A stretch of DNA of 60,983 bases. It comes from Lysobacteraceae bacterium NML03-0222. Lineage in GTDB: Bacteria; Pseudomonadota; Gammaproteobacteria; Xanthomonadales; Xanthomonadaceae. Shown here in pieces: positions 46,664 through 55,457 of the stretch (the stretch's first letter is position 1; each line of letters starts with the position of its first letter). A model generated the notes under the pieces. That model saw only the letters and a program-made list of their open reading frames with translations, had not been told where the DNA came from and did not search any database. Where the stretch lies: contig NWQM01000011.1 of NCBI GenBank assembly GCA_002798195.1, positions 1 through 60,983 of the forward strand, in the 5' to 3' direction. The translations under genes and the position numbers were made by a program.

Positions 46664-47626
46664 ATGCAGAGATTTCATCGTCACTACTGGCAAGGTCTGG
46701 CACTGCTTCTGGCTTGCAGTCTGCTGCAGGCCTGTTCGTCATGTTCGCCATGCGCAGTTTTTTCCGGTGCAGATGACAAGCCCGAACATGCCGCAGTACA
46801 TGGTGCTGACACGCCCAGCGCCGCAGTGACCGATTTGATAGCGCATCTGCGCAATGACGATTTGCCAGCTCTGGCTCGCAGCGCCCTGCCTGCCGGATTG
46901 CATGCCGAAGTGGCCACGGCCTGGCAAGAAGGGCGCAGCCGCTGGCCGCTGACCGAGCTGCCGCTGGATGACAGTATTCCGAAGGTTCTGACGGCATTGA
47001 CTCAGGCCGATGCCGAGTCCAGATTGCAGCAAAGCTTTCGCCAGCAGCTATCCGGCCAGACCCGTGCCATGCAAGATGCTGCGCGCGGGCTGGGCGTGTT
47101 TGGCAAGGAGTATCTGGGACGCGAGGGGCATTACAACCTGTCCCAGCGCCAGCATTACACGCAGCTGATTGACGTGTTTTCAAGTTGGGCTGCCAGTGCG
47201 CCACTGGGCGATGCCAAGCGTGGCCAGCAAAGCATCGCGCTTTTGGTCAAGGCTGCAGAACAAGGCGGCATCAACAGCGATGAGGATTTTTCCCGGCTGG
47301 GACTTGATGCCAGCCTTGAGGGACTGACCCCGCTGTATGTCGCCATCGGGCAAATACTGGAGCTGTACGGGCTGGATATGGCGGCGACGCTTGCCAGCGT
47401 CAAAGTGGAAACCGTCAGCGAAGCTGGTGATGAAGCCGAGCTGCGGGTCAGTTACACACTTGCCGGGCGCCCAATCAAAACCGTAATGCAGGCGGTGCGT
47501 GTGGATGGTCGTTGGTATCTGGCCGATTATCTGCAGGCCGCGCGCGACAGCCTTGCTGGCAGCCCGATGGAAGCCATCCCGCAGCCCCCGCCTACCGACA
47601 CGCAGGATGCCCCCGCTGAGCGATAA
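46664..47626 (+). CDS. Orphan lipoprotein translationally linked to plsB
   Basis: The product is 320 aa from ATG 46664. The lipoprotein signal (GLALLLACSLLQAC) is followed by a Ser/Cys-rich start (CSSCSPC). The rest is mostly helical and acidic, with a C-terminal part (VSYTLAGRPIKTVMQAVRVDGRWYLADYL) that resembles the lumazine-binding or DUF4878-like 'product of phenotype' folds. I cannot name a family. Its TAA overlaps the ATG of plsB by one base, so it is probably made together with PlsB. Upstream frame extensions have no homology. The ribosome site is weak. Confidence 0.75.
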   Translation: MQRFHRHYWQGLALLLACSLLQACSSCSPCAVFSGADDKPEHAAVHGADTPSAAVTDLIAHLRNDDLPALARSALPAGLHAEVATAWQEGRSRWPLTELPLDDSIPKVLTALTQADAESRLQQSFRQQLSGQTRAMQDAARGLGVFGKEYLGREGHYNLSQRQHYTQLIDVFSSWAASAPLGDAKRGQQSIALLVKAAEQGGINSDEDFSRLGLDASLEGLTPLYVAIGQILELYGLDMAATLASVKVETVSEAGDEAELRVSYTLAGRPIKTVMQAVRVDGRWYLADYLQAARDSLAGSPMEAIPQPPPTDTQDAPAER

Positions 47627-50235
47627 TGCCATCGATGTTGAACCAAAACGCTTTGCCGCCCTCCGAGCCACTGCCGCCCGGGAAAAACACCTCGCCCCAG
47701 CGCCCCCCCCAGCCTGGCGTAGCAGCTGCGCGTCCACTTTGGGCACGATTTCTGGGCAAACTGCTGGAGCCCTGGATTGCGCTCAAGATTGAGCCGGAAA
47801 GCCCTGCCCAGCATGTCGATGAGCGCCCTATCTGCTATGTGCTGGAAGACTATGGCATCAGCAATGCACTGATTCTGGAGCGTGCCTGTCGTGAGGCCGG
47901 GCTGCCTTCACCACTGAAGCCGCTGCACGGCGACCTGCTGGGGCGCAAGCGTGCCTATGTGGCGCTGTCGCGTCGCCATGTCAGCGCCTTGGGGATAACG
48001 CCGGGCGCAGAACACAAAACCCATTCCGGCTCGCTGGCGCGCCTGTTACAGGCGCACCGCGACAACCCAGAGCTGGACGTGCAACTGGTGCCGGTGTCAA
48101 TTTTCGTTGGTCGCGCGCCGGACAAGAACAGCGGCTGGTTTTCAGTGCTGTTTTCGGAAAACTGGACGCTGGTTGGCCGTTTCCGCAAGCTGCTGGCCAT
48201 TCTGCTCAACGGTCGCGGCACCTTCGTGCGCTTCTCTCCACCGGTGCCACTGCGCGAAATCGTCGATGAGGCACTGCCACCGGAACGCACCGTGCGCAAA
48301 CTCTCGCGGGTGCTGCGCACCCACTTCCGGCGCATCCGCACCGCCGTTATCGGCCCTGACCTGTCCACCCGGCGCATGCTGATTGACCGGGTACTGGCCG
48401 CAGATTCGGTCAAACAGGCGATTGCCGACCAGGCGCGCCGCGAGAGTGGCAAGCAAAAAGGCCAATACAAGGCGGCCTGGAAAAAAGCCCATGGTTATGC
48501 CTGGGAAATCGCTGCGGACTATTCGCACCCGGTAGTGCGCTCGGCCAGTTTTTTGCTCACCCCCATCTGGAACCGCATCTATCGTGGCGTGCGCGTCAAC
48601 CATCTGGAAGCCTTCAAGGCCGCCGCACCCGGGCATGAAATCATCTATGTGCCCAGCCACCGCAGCCATATGGACTATCTGCTGCTGTCCTACATGCTGT
48701 ACACGCAGGGCATCGTCCCACCACATATCTTTGCCGGCATCAATCTCAACCTGCCGGTCGTTGGCACCCTGCTGCGCAAAGGCGGCGCATTCTTTGCACG
48801 GCGCAGTTTCCGCGGCAATGCCCTGTACACGGCGGTATTCCGTGAATACATGGCACTGCTGGTTTCTGGCGGCTATTCCATCGAATACTTTATCGAAGGC
48901 GGGCGCTCGCGCACCGGACGGCTGTTGCAACCCAAGGGTGGCACGCTGGCGATGACCGTGCGCGCCTACTTGCGCCAGCCCACCCGTCCGGTGCTGTTCC
49001 AGCCCATTTACATTGGCTATGAAAAGCTGATGGAAGGCAACAGCTATCTGGACGAGCTCTCTGGCAAACCCAAGGAGAAAGAATCCATCTGGCAGCTCCT
49101 GACCAGCCTACCGCGCGTTCTGCGCAGCAATTACGGGCAAGTGGTGGTGAACTTTGGCGAGCCAATCCGGCTCACCCAGGTGCTGGCCGAAAAAGCCGCA
49201 GGCTGGGATGGCAAGCCGGTGGGTGAAGACGAAAAGCCACAGTGGTTCTCCAACACCATTGACCACCTGGCACAGCAAATTCAGGTCAATATCAATCGCG
49301 CTGCCGACGTCAATCCCATCAACCTGCTGGCACTGGCGCTGCTGTCCACCCCCAAGAACGCCATGGGCGAGGCAGACCTGCTGGCACAGATTGCCCTGTC
49401 CAAAACACTGCTGGCAGAAGTGCCTTACTCGGACTGGGTAACCGTCACCCCGCACAGCCCGCAGGAAGTCGTGGCACAGGGCGAAGAAATCAAGGTGCTG
49501 CAACGCATTCGTCACCCACTGGGCGACGTGCTGGAAGTGAGCGCCGAAAATGCCGTGCTGCTCAGCTACTTCCGCAATAATGTGCTGCACCTGTTCACCT
49601 CATCGGCATGGATTGCAGTGTGCTTCCAGCACAATCGGCGCCTCTCTCGGCAGTCGCTGATGCAATTGGCGCAAAATGTCTATCCCTTCCTGCAGGCCGA
49701 GCTATTCCTGCCGTGGACGGCAGAGCAGTTTGCCGAGCGCATTTCGCGCACCATTGATGTCTTTATCCGCGAAGGCTTGCTGGAGCAAAACGGCGATGGC
49801 GACGAGCAGCTTGTGCGCAGTGCCGGCGAGAGCGATGAGCTGTTCCGCCTGCGCGGCCTTGGCAACCCGCTGCAACAGGCATTCGAGCGCTATTACATCG
49901 CCCTGTCGGTGCTGGCCAAGAACGGCTCTGGCACTTTGAGCGCAGGCGAGCTGGAAAGCCTGTGCCAACTGGCCGCGCAACGGCTGTCACTGCTGTATGC
50001 CCAGACCGCACCGGAGTTTTTCGACAAGTCACTGTTCCGCGGCTTTATCCAGAAACTGCGCGAGCTGGAGCTGGTCTGGACCGATGACAACGCCAAGCTG
50101 ATGTTCGATGAGCGCCTTACCCAATGGGCACGTGGCGCACGCACCATCTTGAGCCGCGAGCTGCGTCACACCATTGAAAAAGTCAGCCCGGAAGCGGCAA
50201 AAACCGTCAACGAAAGTGACCCGGCTCAGGCTTGA
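47626..50235 (+). CDS. plsB: Glycerol-3-phosphate 1-O-acyltransferase PlsB
   Basis: The product is 869 aa. The acyltransferase motifs are block I PSHRSHMDYLL (the HX4D catalytic pair), block II GAFFARRSF, block III FIEGGRSRTGRLL and block IV VLFQPIYIGYEK. The length, with the long N-terminal and C-terminal regions, is that of membrane-bound proteobacterial PlsB. It transfers the first acyl chain from acyl-ACP or acyl-CoA to glycerol-3-phosphate. A second ATG at 47635 is a possible alternative start. It is followed by a terminator. Confidence 0.96.
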   Translation: MPSMLNQNALPPSEPLPPGKNTSPQRPPQPGVAAARPLWARFLGKLLEPWIALKIEPESPAQHVDERPICYVLEDYGISNALILERACREAGLPSPLKPLHGDLLGRKRAYVALSRRHVSALGITPGAEHKTHSGSLARLLQAHRDNPELDVQLVPVSIFVGRAPDKNSGWFSVLFSENWTLVGRFRKLLAILLNGRGTFVRFSPPVPLREIVDEALPPERTVRKLSRVLRTHFRRIRTAVIGPDLSTRRMLIDRVLAADSVKQAIADQARRESGKQKGQYKAAWKKAHGYAWEIAADYSHPVVRSASFLLTPIWNRIYRGVRVNHLEAFKAAAPGHEIIYVPSHRSHMDYLLLSYMLYTQGIVPPHIFAGINLNLPVVGTLLRKGGAFFARRSFRGNALYTAVFREYMALLVSGGYSIEYFIEGGRSRTGRLLQPKGGTLAMTVRAYLRQPTRPVLFQPIYIGYEKLMEGNSYLDELSGKPKEKESIWQLLTSLPRVLRSNYGQVVVNFGEPIRLTQVLAEKAAGWDGKPVGEDEKPQWFSNTIDHLAQQIQVNINRAADVNPINLLALALLSTPKNAMGEADLLAQIALSKTLLAEVPYSDWVTVTPHSPQEVVAQGEEIKVLQRIRHPLGDVLEVSAENAVLLSYFRNNVLHLFTSSAWIAVCFQHNRRLSRQSLMQLAQNVYPFLQAELFLPWTAEQFAERISRTIDVFIREGLLEQNGDGDEQLVRSAGESDELFRLRGLGNPLQQAFERYYIALSVLAKNGSGTLSAGELESLCQLAAQRLSLLYAQTAPEFFDKSLFRGFIQKLRELELVWTDDNAKLMFDERLTQWARGARTILSRELRHTIEKVSPEAAKTVNESDPAQA

Positions 50236-50256
50236 TGCCACTCGTCTGCTGGAGAA

Positions 50257-50283
50257 AACCCGCCATTCTTGGCGGGCTTTCCA
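50257..50283 (+). terminator. Rho-independent terminator after plsB
   Basis: AACCCGCC pairs with GGCGGGCTT around ATTCTT, followed by TCC. The T run is short. It starts 22 bp after the plsB stop. Confidence 0.75.
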
Positions 50284-50355
50284 TCGTGAGCACCGACCCC
50301 CTTGGCTTGGAGCCTGCTCAAGGCTTCTTGCGCAATGATGGCAGTTCCTGCCGCA

Positions 50356-51387
50356 TCAGGCATTCATGTCCAGCACGATACGGCCTTCAATTTCACCGCG
50401 GTGCATACTTGCAAAGACATCGTTGATGTTTTCCAGTCTTTCGGTGGCAACGGTGGCTCTGACCTTGCCTTCGGCAGCAAACTGCAACGATTCTTGCAAA
50501 TCCAGCCGGGTGCCAACAATCGAGCCACGGACGGTGATACCGTTCAGCACCATGCCGAAGATGTCCAGCGGGAAATCGCCCGGTGGCAGGCCGACCAGCG
50601 ACATGGTGCCGCCGCGACGCAGCATCCCAGTGGCTTGGGCAAAGGCTTGCGGTGAAACTGCGGTAACCAGCACGCCATGTGCGCCGCCAATTTCCTTCTT
50701 CAAAAATGCTGCTGGGTCGGTCTGGCGGGCATTGACCGTGACCGTAGCGCCCAGTCGTTCAGCAAGCTGCAATTTGTCATCGGCTACATCCACGGCGGCA
50801 ACATTCAGACCCATCGCCTTGGCATATTGCACCGCCATGTGGCCCAAGCCGCCGATACCGGAAATCACCACCCAATCACCCGGACGGGTATCGGTAACTT
50901 TCAGCCCTTTGTAAACGGTAACCCCTGCGCACAATACCGGGGCGATTTCCACAAAGCCGATATTGTTCGGCAAATGGCCGACATAGGCGGCATCGGCCAC
51001 GACGTATTCAGCAAAACTGCCATTGACCGAATAGCCGGTGTTCTGTTGTTGCTCGCACAGTGTTTCCCAGCCGCCGAGGCAATGCACGCAGTGGCCACAG
51101 GCTGAATATAGCCAAGGCATGCCCACCCGGTCGCCTTCGCGCAGATGCTTGACGCCTTCGCCCAGCGCCACGACATACCCCACGCCCTCGTGGCCGGGGA
51201 TGAATGGCGGGTTGGGTTTCACCGGCCAGTCGCCTTCGGCGGCATGCAGGTCGGTATGACATACCCCGCAGGCTTCCACCTTGACCAGAATCTGACCGGG
51301 GCCGGGGCGGGGCACGGTAACTTCTTCAATCACCAGCGGCTGGTCAAAGTCGCGTACTACGGCGGCTTTCATGGTTTTGTCCATCAT
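50356..51387 (-). CDS. adhP: Zinc-dependent alcohol dehydrogenase (AdhP-like)
   Basis: The product is 343 aa. GGAG lies five bases before ATG 51387; the ATG at 51384 is equally possible. Catalytic zinc ligands are in ACGVCHTD and GHEGVG, and the structural zinc cysteines are in CGHCVHCLGGWETLC. The NAD-binding motif is GIGGLGH. It fits the ethanol-active bacterial ADH class that is often induced by low oxygen. The FNR box at 51441 lies about 60 bp upstream. The divergent gene is ttcA. Confidence 0.94.
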   Translation of the reverse strand: MMDKTMKAAVVRDFDQPLVIEEVTVPRPGPGQILVKVEACGVCHTDLHAAEGDWPVKPNPPFIPGHEGVGYVVALGEGVKHLREGDRVGMPWLYSACGHCVHCLGGWETLCEQQQNTGYSVNGSFAEYVVADAAYVGHLPNNIGFVEIAPVLCAGVTVYKGLKVTDTRPGDWVVISGIGGLGHMAVQYAKAMGLNVAAVDVADDKLQLAERLGATVTVNARQTDPAAFLKKEIGGAHGVLVTAVSPQAFAQATGMLRRGGTMSLVGLPPGDFPLDIFGMVLNGITVRGSIVGTRLDLQESLQFAAEGKVRATVATERLENINDVFASMHRGEIEGRIVLDMNA

Positions 51388-51440
51388 CGTTCTCCGGCTC
51401 ATAACGGACTTCCACCATGCCAGTTCCGGCTCTGCGGCGC

Positions 51441-51454
51441 TTGAGCAAAATCAA
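51441..51454. promoter_or_regulatory. FNR/ANR box between adhP and ttcA
   Basis: TTGAGCAAAATCAA matches TTGAT-N4-ATCAA with one mismatch. The centre is 60 bp from the adhP start and 46 bp from the ttcA start. Because the genes diverge, one site could act on both, and ttcA is a known FNR target in Escherichia coli (ydaO). TACAAT at 51479-51484 is spaced for FNR class II activation of ttcA. Confidence 0.7.
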
Positions 51455-51493
51455 TCCAGTTGCTGCCTTGCGGCAAGCTACAATGCACGGCTG

Positions 51494-52399
51494 ATGAACG
51501 CCATTCCATTGACACTGCTTTCCAGCGAAGAAACACCCGCCAGTGTGCAGGTGCCGAACCGCCATGCCAAGCGCGAGGCTGACAAGCTCGGCAAACGCCT
51601 GCGTCACCAGGTGGGCAAGGCCATTGCCGATTTCGGCATGATTGAAGAAGGCGACAAGGTGATGGTTTGCCTTTCCGGCGGCAAGGACAGCTACACCCTG
51701 CTGGATGTGCTGCTGCAATTGCAGAAGAAGGCGCCGGTGCGTTTTTCCATCACGGCGGTGAATCTCGACCAGAAGCAGCCGGGCTTTCCCGAGCACATCC
51801 TGCCCGAATATCTGGCCTCGATCGGCGTGGACTACCACATCATCGAGCAGGACACCTATTCGGTGGTCAGCCGGGTGATTCCCGAAGGCAAGACCATGTG
51901 TTCGTTGTGCTCGCGCCTGCGGCGTGGAGCGCTCTACACCTATGCCGAAACGCATGGCTTTACCAAGATCGCACTGGGTCATCACCGTGACGACTTGGTG
52001 AATACCTTCTTTCTCAACCTGTTCTTCCACGCCAAGATTTCCGGAATGCCGCCCAAGCTGCTGTCCGACGATGGCAAGCATGTGGTGATTCGTCCGCTGG
52101 CCTATGTGGCCGAAGCCGATATCGAGGACTACGCCGCACACAAGGGCTTCCCCATCATTCCCTGCAATCTGTGTGGCAGCCAGGAAAACCTGCAACGGGC
52201 GCAGGTGAAAAAGATGCTGCGGCAATGGGAGCGCGAAACCCCCGGCCGTATCGAAACCATCTCGCGCGCCCTGGCCGATATCCGCCCCTCGCAACTTTCC
52301 GATGGCAAGCTGTTTGACTTCCTCGCGCTTGGCAGCCGCAGTGATGTCCTGCCCGATGCCCATGCCTGGCTCGCTGGCGGCGACAAGCCGCAGGCCTGA
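51494..52399 (+). CDS. ttcA: tRNA 2-thiocytidine biosynthesis protein TtcA
   Basis: The product is 301 aa from ATG 51494. The PP-loop is SGGKDS and the cluster cysteines are CSLC and CNLC, exactly the TtcA pattern for thiolation of C32 in tRNA using a [4Fe-4S] cluster. No Shine-Dalgarno site is visible, and TACAAT sits 10-15 bp upstream of the ATG, so the transcript may have almost no leader. It is followed by rdgC with 14 bp between, suggesting one operon. Confidence 0.97.
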   Translation: MNAIPLTLLSSEETPASVQVPNRHAKREADKLGKRLRHQVGKAIADFGMIEEGDKVMVCLSGGKDSYTLLDVLLQLQKKAPVRFSITAVNLDQKQPGFPEHILPEYLASIGVDYHIIEQDTYSVVSRVIPEGKTMCSLCSRLRRGALYTYAETHGFTKIALGHHRDDLVNTFFLNLFFHAKISGMPPKLLSDDGKHVVIRPLAYVAEADIEDYAAHKGFPIIPCNLCGSQENLQRAQVKKMLRQWERETPGRIETISRALADIRPSQLSDGKLFDFLALGSRSDVLPDAHAWLAGGDKPQA

Positions 52400-52413
52400 T
52401 TTTTGGAATACCG

Positions 52414-53322
52414 ATGTTCTTTCGCAATCTCACCCTGTTTCGTTTTCCCACCCAGCTGGATTTTTCCCAGCTCGAAACCCAGCTGGCCGATGCGGCATTG
52501 AAGCCGGTGGGCGGCATGGAGCTGTCCTCGCGCGGCTTTATCTCGCCGTTTGGCCGTGGCGAAGCCGATGCCCCGCTGATGCATCGCATCGAAGACTGCA
52601 TCTGGCTCACCCTGGGCGGCGAGGACAAAATCCTGCCCGGCGCCGTGGTCAACGACCTGTTGCAGAAAAAGATTGCCGAGTTCGAGCAGAAAAATGAGCG
52701 CCGCCCCGGCAGCAAAATGCGCAAGCAGATGAAGGAAGACCTTATCACCGAGCTTCTGCCGCGCGCCTTTGTGCGCCCCAGTCGCACCGATGCAATGCTG
52801 GATTTGGGGCTGGGCGTACTGGTGGTGGACACTTCTTCGCGCAAAACCGCAGAGACGCTGGTCTCGCAAATCCGCGAAGCGATGAGCAGCTTCCCGGCAT
52901 TGCCCATCAATGCCGAAATCGCGCCGCGTGCGGTCATGACCGGCTGGATTGCTGGCGATGTGCTGCCCGATGGACTGATGCTCGGCGATGAGTGCGAGCT
53001 GCGCGACCCGGCCGATACCGGCGCGGTGGTCAAGGTGCAACGCATGGAGTTGGCCGGCGAAGAAATCGACACCCATCTGCAAGCCGGCAAGCAGGTCAGC
53101 CGCCTGGCGCTGGATTTGAACGGGCATCTGAGTTTCGTACTGGGCGAAGATATTGTCGTGCGCAAGTTCAAATTGCTTGATGGCGCCATTGACCAGCTCG
53201 AAGGCAGCGAAAACGATGATATGCGTGCCGAGCTGGACGCGCGTTTTGCGCTGATGGCCGGGGAGTTCAAGCAGCTTTTTGCAGTACTGGAGAGCGCACT
53301 GAAATTGAGCCGCGCCGATTGA
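52414..53322 (+). CDS. rdgC: Recombination-associated protein RdgC
   Basis: The product is 302 aa of the normal RdgC length. It begins MFFRNLTLFRF and has MELSSRGFISPFGRG, VNDLLQKKIAEFEQKNERRPG and ELLPRAFVRPSRTDA, which are characteristic. RdgC forms a ring around duplex DNA and limits RecA loading. It is the middle gene of ttcA-rdgC-ygjP. Confidence 0.97.
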   Translation: MFFRNLTLFRFPTQLDFSQLETQLADAALKPVGGMELSSRGFISPFGRGEADAPLMHRIEDCIWLTLGGEDKILPGAVVNDLLQKKIAEFEQKNERRPGSKMRKQMKEDLITELLPRAFVRPSRTDAMLDLGLGVLVVDTSSRKTAETLVSQIREAMSSFPALPINAEIAPRAVMTGWIAGDVLPDGLMLGDECELRDPADTGAVVKVQRMELAGEEIDTHLQAGKQVSRLALDLNGHLSFVLGEDIVVRKFKLLDGAIDQLEGSENDDMRAELDARFALMAGEFKQLFAVLESALKLSRAD

Positions 53323-53335
53323 GCCGGCCTCACAC

Positions 53336-54118
53336 ATGCCCGACTGGCCTTCAGCAAAGCCGCAAACCGCGGAAGAAAGCGTTGAGCTGTTGCTACCTGA
53401 CGGCCAGCGAGTGGCCGTTGCCATCCAACGCCACCGGCAGGCAAGGCGCTTCAAGTTAAGCCTTGATGAGCGCGGCGCGCGCCTGACCCTGCCTGCACGC
53501 GGCAGCCTGACCCAGGCACTGGATTTTCTGCACGCGCATCGCAGCTGGCTGGCACAGCAGCTGCGTGATATGCAGACCGTACACATCCCCGAACTTCGCG
53601 TCGGCCACAGCACGGATTTGCCATTACGCGGGCAACAATTGCCGCTGTGCTGGCAACCGGGGCGTAGCACCCGCCTGCAACAGCAGGGCAATGCCTTGTG
53701 TTTTGAAGTCCGCGCATTCGAAGCCTTGCAGGGACAGGCAGCCAATAGCGCCATCCGCCGCGCCCTGCGTGATTTTTATGAAGCGCATGCCCGCGCCGAT
53801 GTTGCCCACTGGCTGCCGCGCTACCGTGATGGCCTGCCCAAAGCACCCAGCCGCATCCAGCTCAAACGCACGCGCTCACGTTGGGGCTCCTTGTCATGGC
53901 ATGGCACGCTGGCGCTGGACTTGGCACTGATTCTTGCCCGCCCCAGCGCTTTTGAGTATGTGCTGGTGCACGAGCTATGCCACCTGATTCATCACAACCA
54001 CTCGCCCGCGTTCTGGCATGAAGTCGAGCAGCGCTTTCCCACCTGGCGCGACGAACGCGACTACCTGCGCCAGCATGGCCTGCAACTGAAAACCCGGCTC
54101 CAATATTTGCTGGGCTAG
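53336..54118 (+). CDS. YgjP-like (DUF45/SprT-type) zinc metallopeptidase
   Basis: The product is 260 aa. The family pattern is RSRWGS followed by the zinc site VHELCHLIHHNHSPAFW (HExxH, with His in HSPAFW). YgjP/UTP-pyrophosphatase-like proteins of this family have gluzincin sequence, but their substrate is uncertain. An N-terminal DNA- or ribosome-like basic part (IQRHRQARRFKLSLDERG) is present. It follows rdgC by 13 bp. Confidence 0.9.
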   Translation: MPDWPSAKPQTAEESVELLLPDGQRVAVAIQRHRQARRFKLSLDERGARLTLPARGSLTQALDFLHAHRSWLAQQLRDMQTVHIPELRVGHSTDLPLRGQQLPLCWQPGRSTRLQQQGNALCFEVRAFEALQGQAANSAIRRALRDFYEAHARADVAHWLPRYRDGLPKAPSRIQLKRTRSRWGSLSWHGTLALDLALILARPSAFEYVLVHELCHLIHHNHSPAFWHEVEQRFPTWRDERDYLRQHGLQLKTRLQYLLG

Positions 54119-54199
54119 TCCCACTACTTTCCTGCTGGCACCTGTCTGTATGCCCAACTGGCTTTAACATGACAGGCCTTCACTCATGCAGGGTTTGCC

Positions 54200-55273
54200 A
54201 TGACGCTTTCCGAACAACGCCGCTGGGTGGCTGAAGCCATCGCCACATTGCAACGCGAAGCCGCACGCTCGGCTGATACGCATTTGCTGCATATGCGTTT
54301 CCCCGGCTTTGCCGGCATTGATTTCTATCTGAAAGATGAAGCCGCGCACCCCACCGGCAGTCTGAAGCATCGGCTGGCTCGTTCGCTGTTTTTATATGCA
54401 CTGTGCAATGGCCGCCTGAAGCCGGGGCAGGCCGTGGTGGATGCCTCATCGGGCAGTACGGCGATTTCCGAAGCCTGGTTTGCGCGTATGTTGGGATTGG
54501 AATTCACGGCGGTGATGCCGGACTGCACCGCACCGGGAAAAATCGAGGCAGTACGCGCCCTGGGTGGCAAGGCTGACCTCACCCCGCCAGGCAAATGCAC
54601 CCAGGCGCGGGCGCGTGAGATCGCTGCCGATGGCGCCTGTTTTCTTGACCAGTTTGGCCTGGCCGAGCGCGCTACCGACTGGCGTGGCAACAACAATATC
54701 GCCGAGTCCATCCTGGGGCAGTTGCAGAAAGAAACCCATCCGCATCCCGCATGGATTGTCTGCGGCGTGGGCACTGGCGGCACTTCCGCCACCATTGGCC
54801 GCTACCTGCGCTATCGTGGTCTTGAGACACAGCTTTGCGTCGCCGAACCCGAGGGCATGGTATTTGGCAAGGGCTGGCAGGCACGTGACCGTGACGCACA
54901 AGTCGAGTGCCTGAGCCTGATTGAAGGTATTGGCCGCCAAAAAGTGGAGCCCAGCTTTCAGTTCGATGTCGTGGATCGGGTCATCGAAGTCGCAGATAGC
55001 GGCTCCATTGCCGCGATGCTGCTCTTGGAGCGCCTGCTTGGCTTCCGCTATGGCGGCTCTTCCGGCACCAATTTTGTGGCCTGTTTGCAACTGGCTGCGG
55101 AAATGAAGCAGACCGGTCAAACCGGCAGCATCGTCACCTTGCTGTGTGACCGGGGCGAGCGCTATGCCGCCACCTTGTATGACGCGGCCTGGCGCGATGC
55201 ACGTGATATTGAGTTGACGGCATGGACAAGCCGGCTGGAAAACACTTTGAAAACAGGCGTATTCACGGATTGA
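54200..55273 (+). CDS. Cysteine synthase-family PLP enzyme (L-cysteine desulfhydrase-like)
   Basis: The product is 357 aa. The PLP lysine is in HPTGSLKHR, the substrate-loop motif is SSGSTA and the phosphate cup is GVGTGGTSATIG. The N-terminus (FAGIDFYLKDEAAHPTG) and the length place it with the Cds1/Rv3684-like branch, which breaks cysteine down to H2S, pyruvate and ammonia, rather than with the CysK or CysM branch. No cysE or sulphate genes are nearby. A synthase role cannot be excluded by sequence alone. Confidence 0.85.
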   Translation: MTLSEQRRWVAEAIATLQREAARSADTHLLHMRFPGFAGIDFYLKDEAAHPTGSLKHRLARSLFLYALCNGRLKPGQAVVDASSGSTAISEAWFARMLGLEFTAVMPDCTAPGKIEAVRALGGKADLTPPGKCTQARAREIAADGACFLDQFGLAERATDWRGNNNIAESILGQLQKETHPHPAWIVCGVGTGGTSATIGRYLRYRGLETQLCVAEPEGMVFGKGWQARDRDAQVECLSLIEGIGRQKVEPSFQFDVVDRVIEVADSGSIAAMLLLERLLGFRYGGSSGTNFVACLQLAAEMKQTGQTGSIVTLLCDRGERYAATLYDAAWRDARDIELTAWTSRLENTLKTGVFTD

Positions 55274-55457
55274 AGCTCCACTCTTATCACATTGGCTCGG
55301 CCAAGCCTTTCATGCCGCCACTGACTGCAAGCCGTGCTTGATAGCCCTGCATTTCCTCAGCGCAGATTCCGGACAGGGCGCAAGAATTCAAAGCGGAAAA
55401 TCTCACGTACGGGTTAGTTGCGACTATTACAGCCAACCTCGATTGCGACTAATTTTG

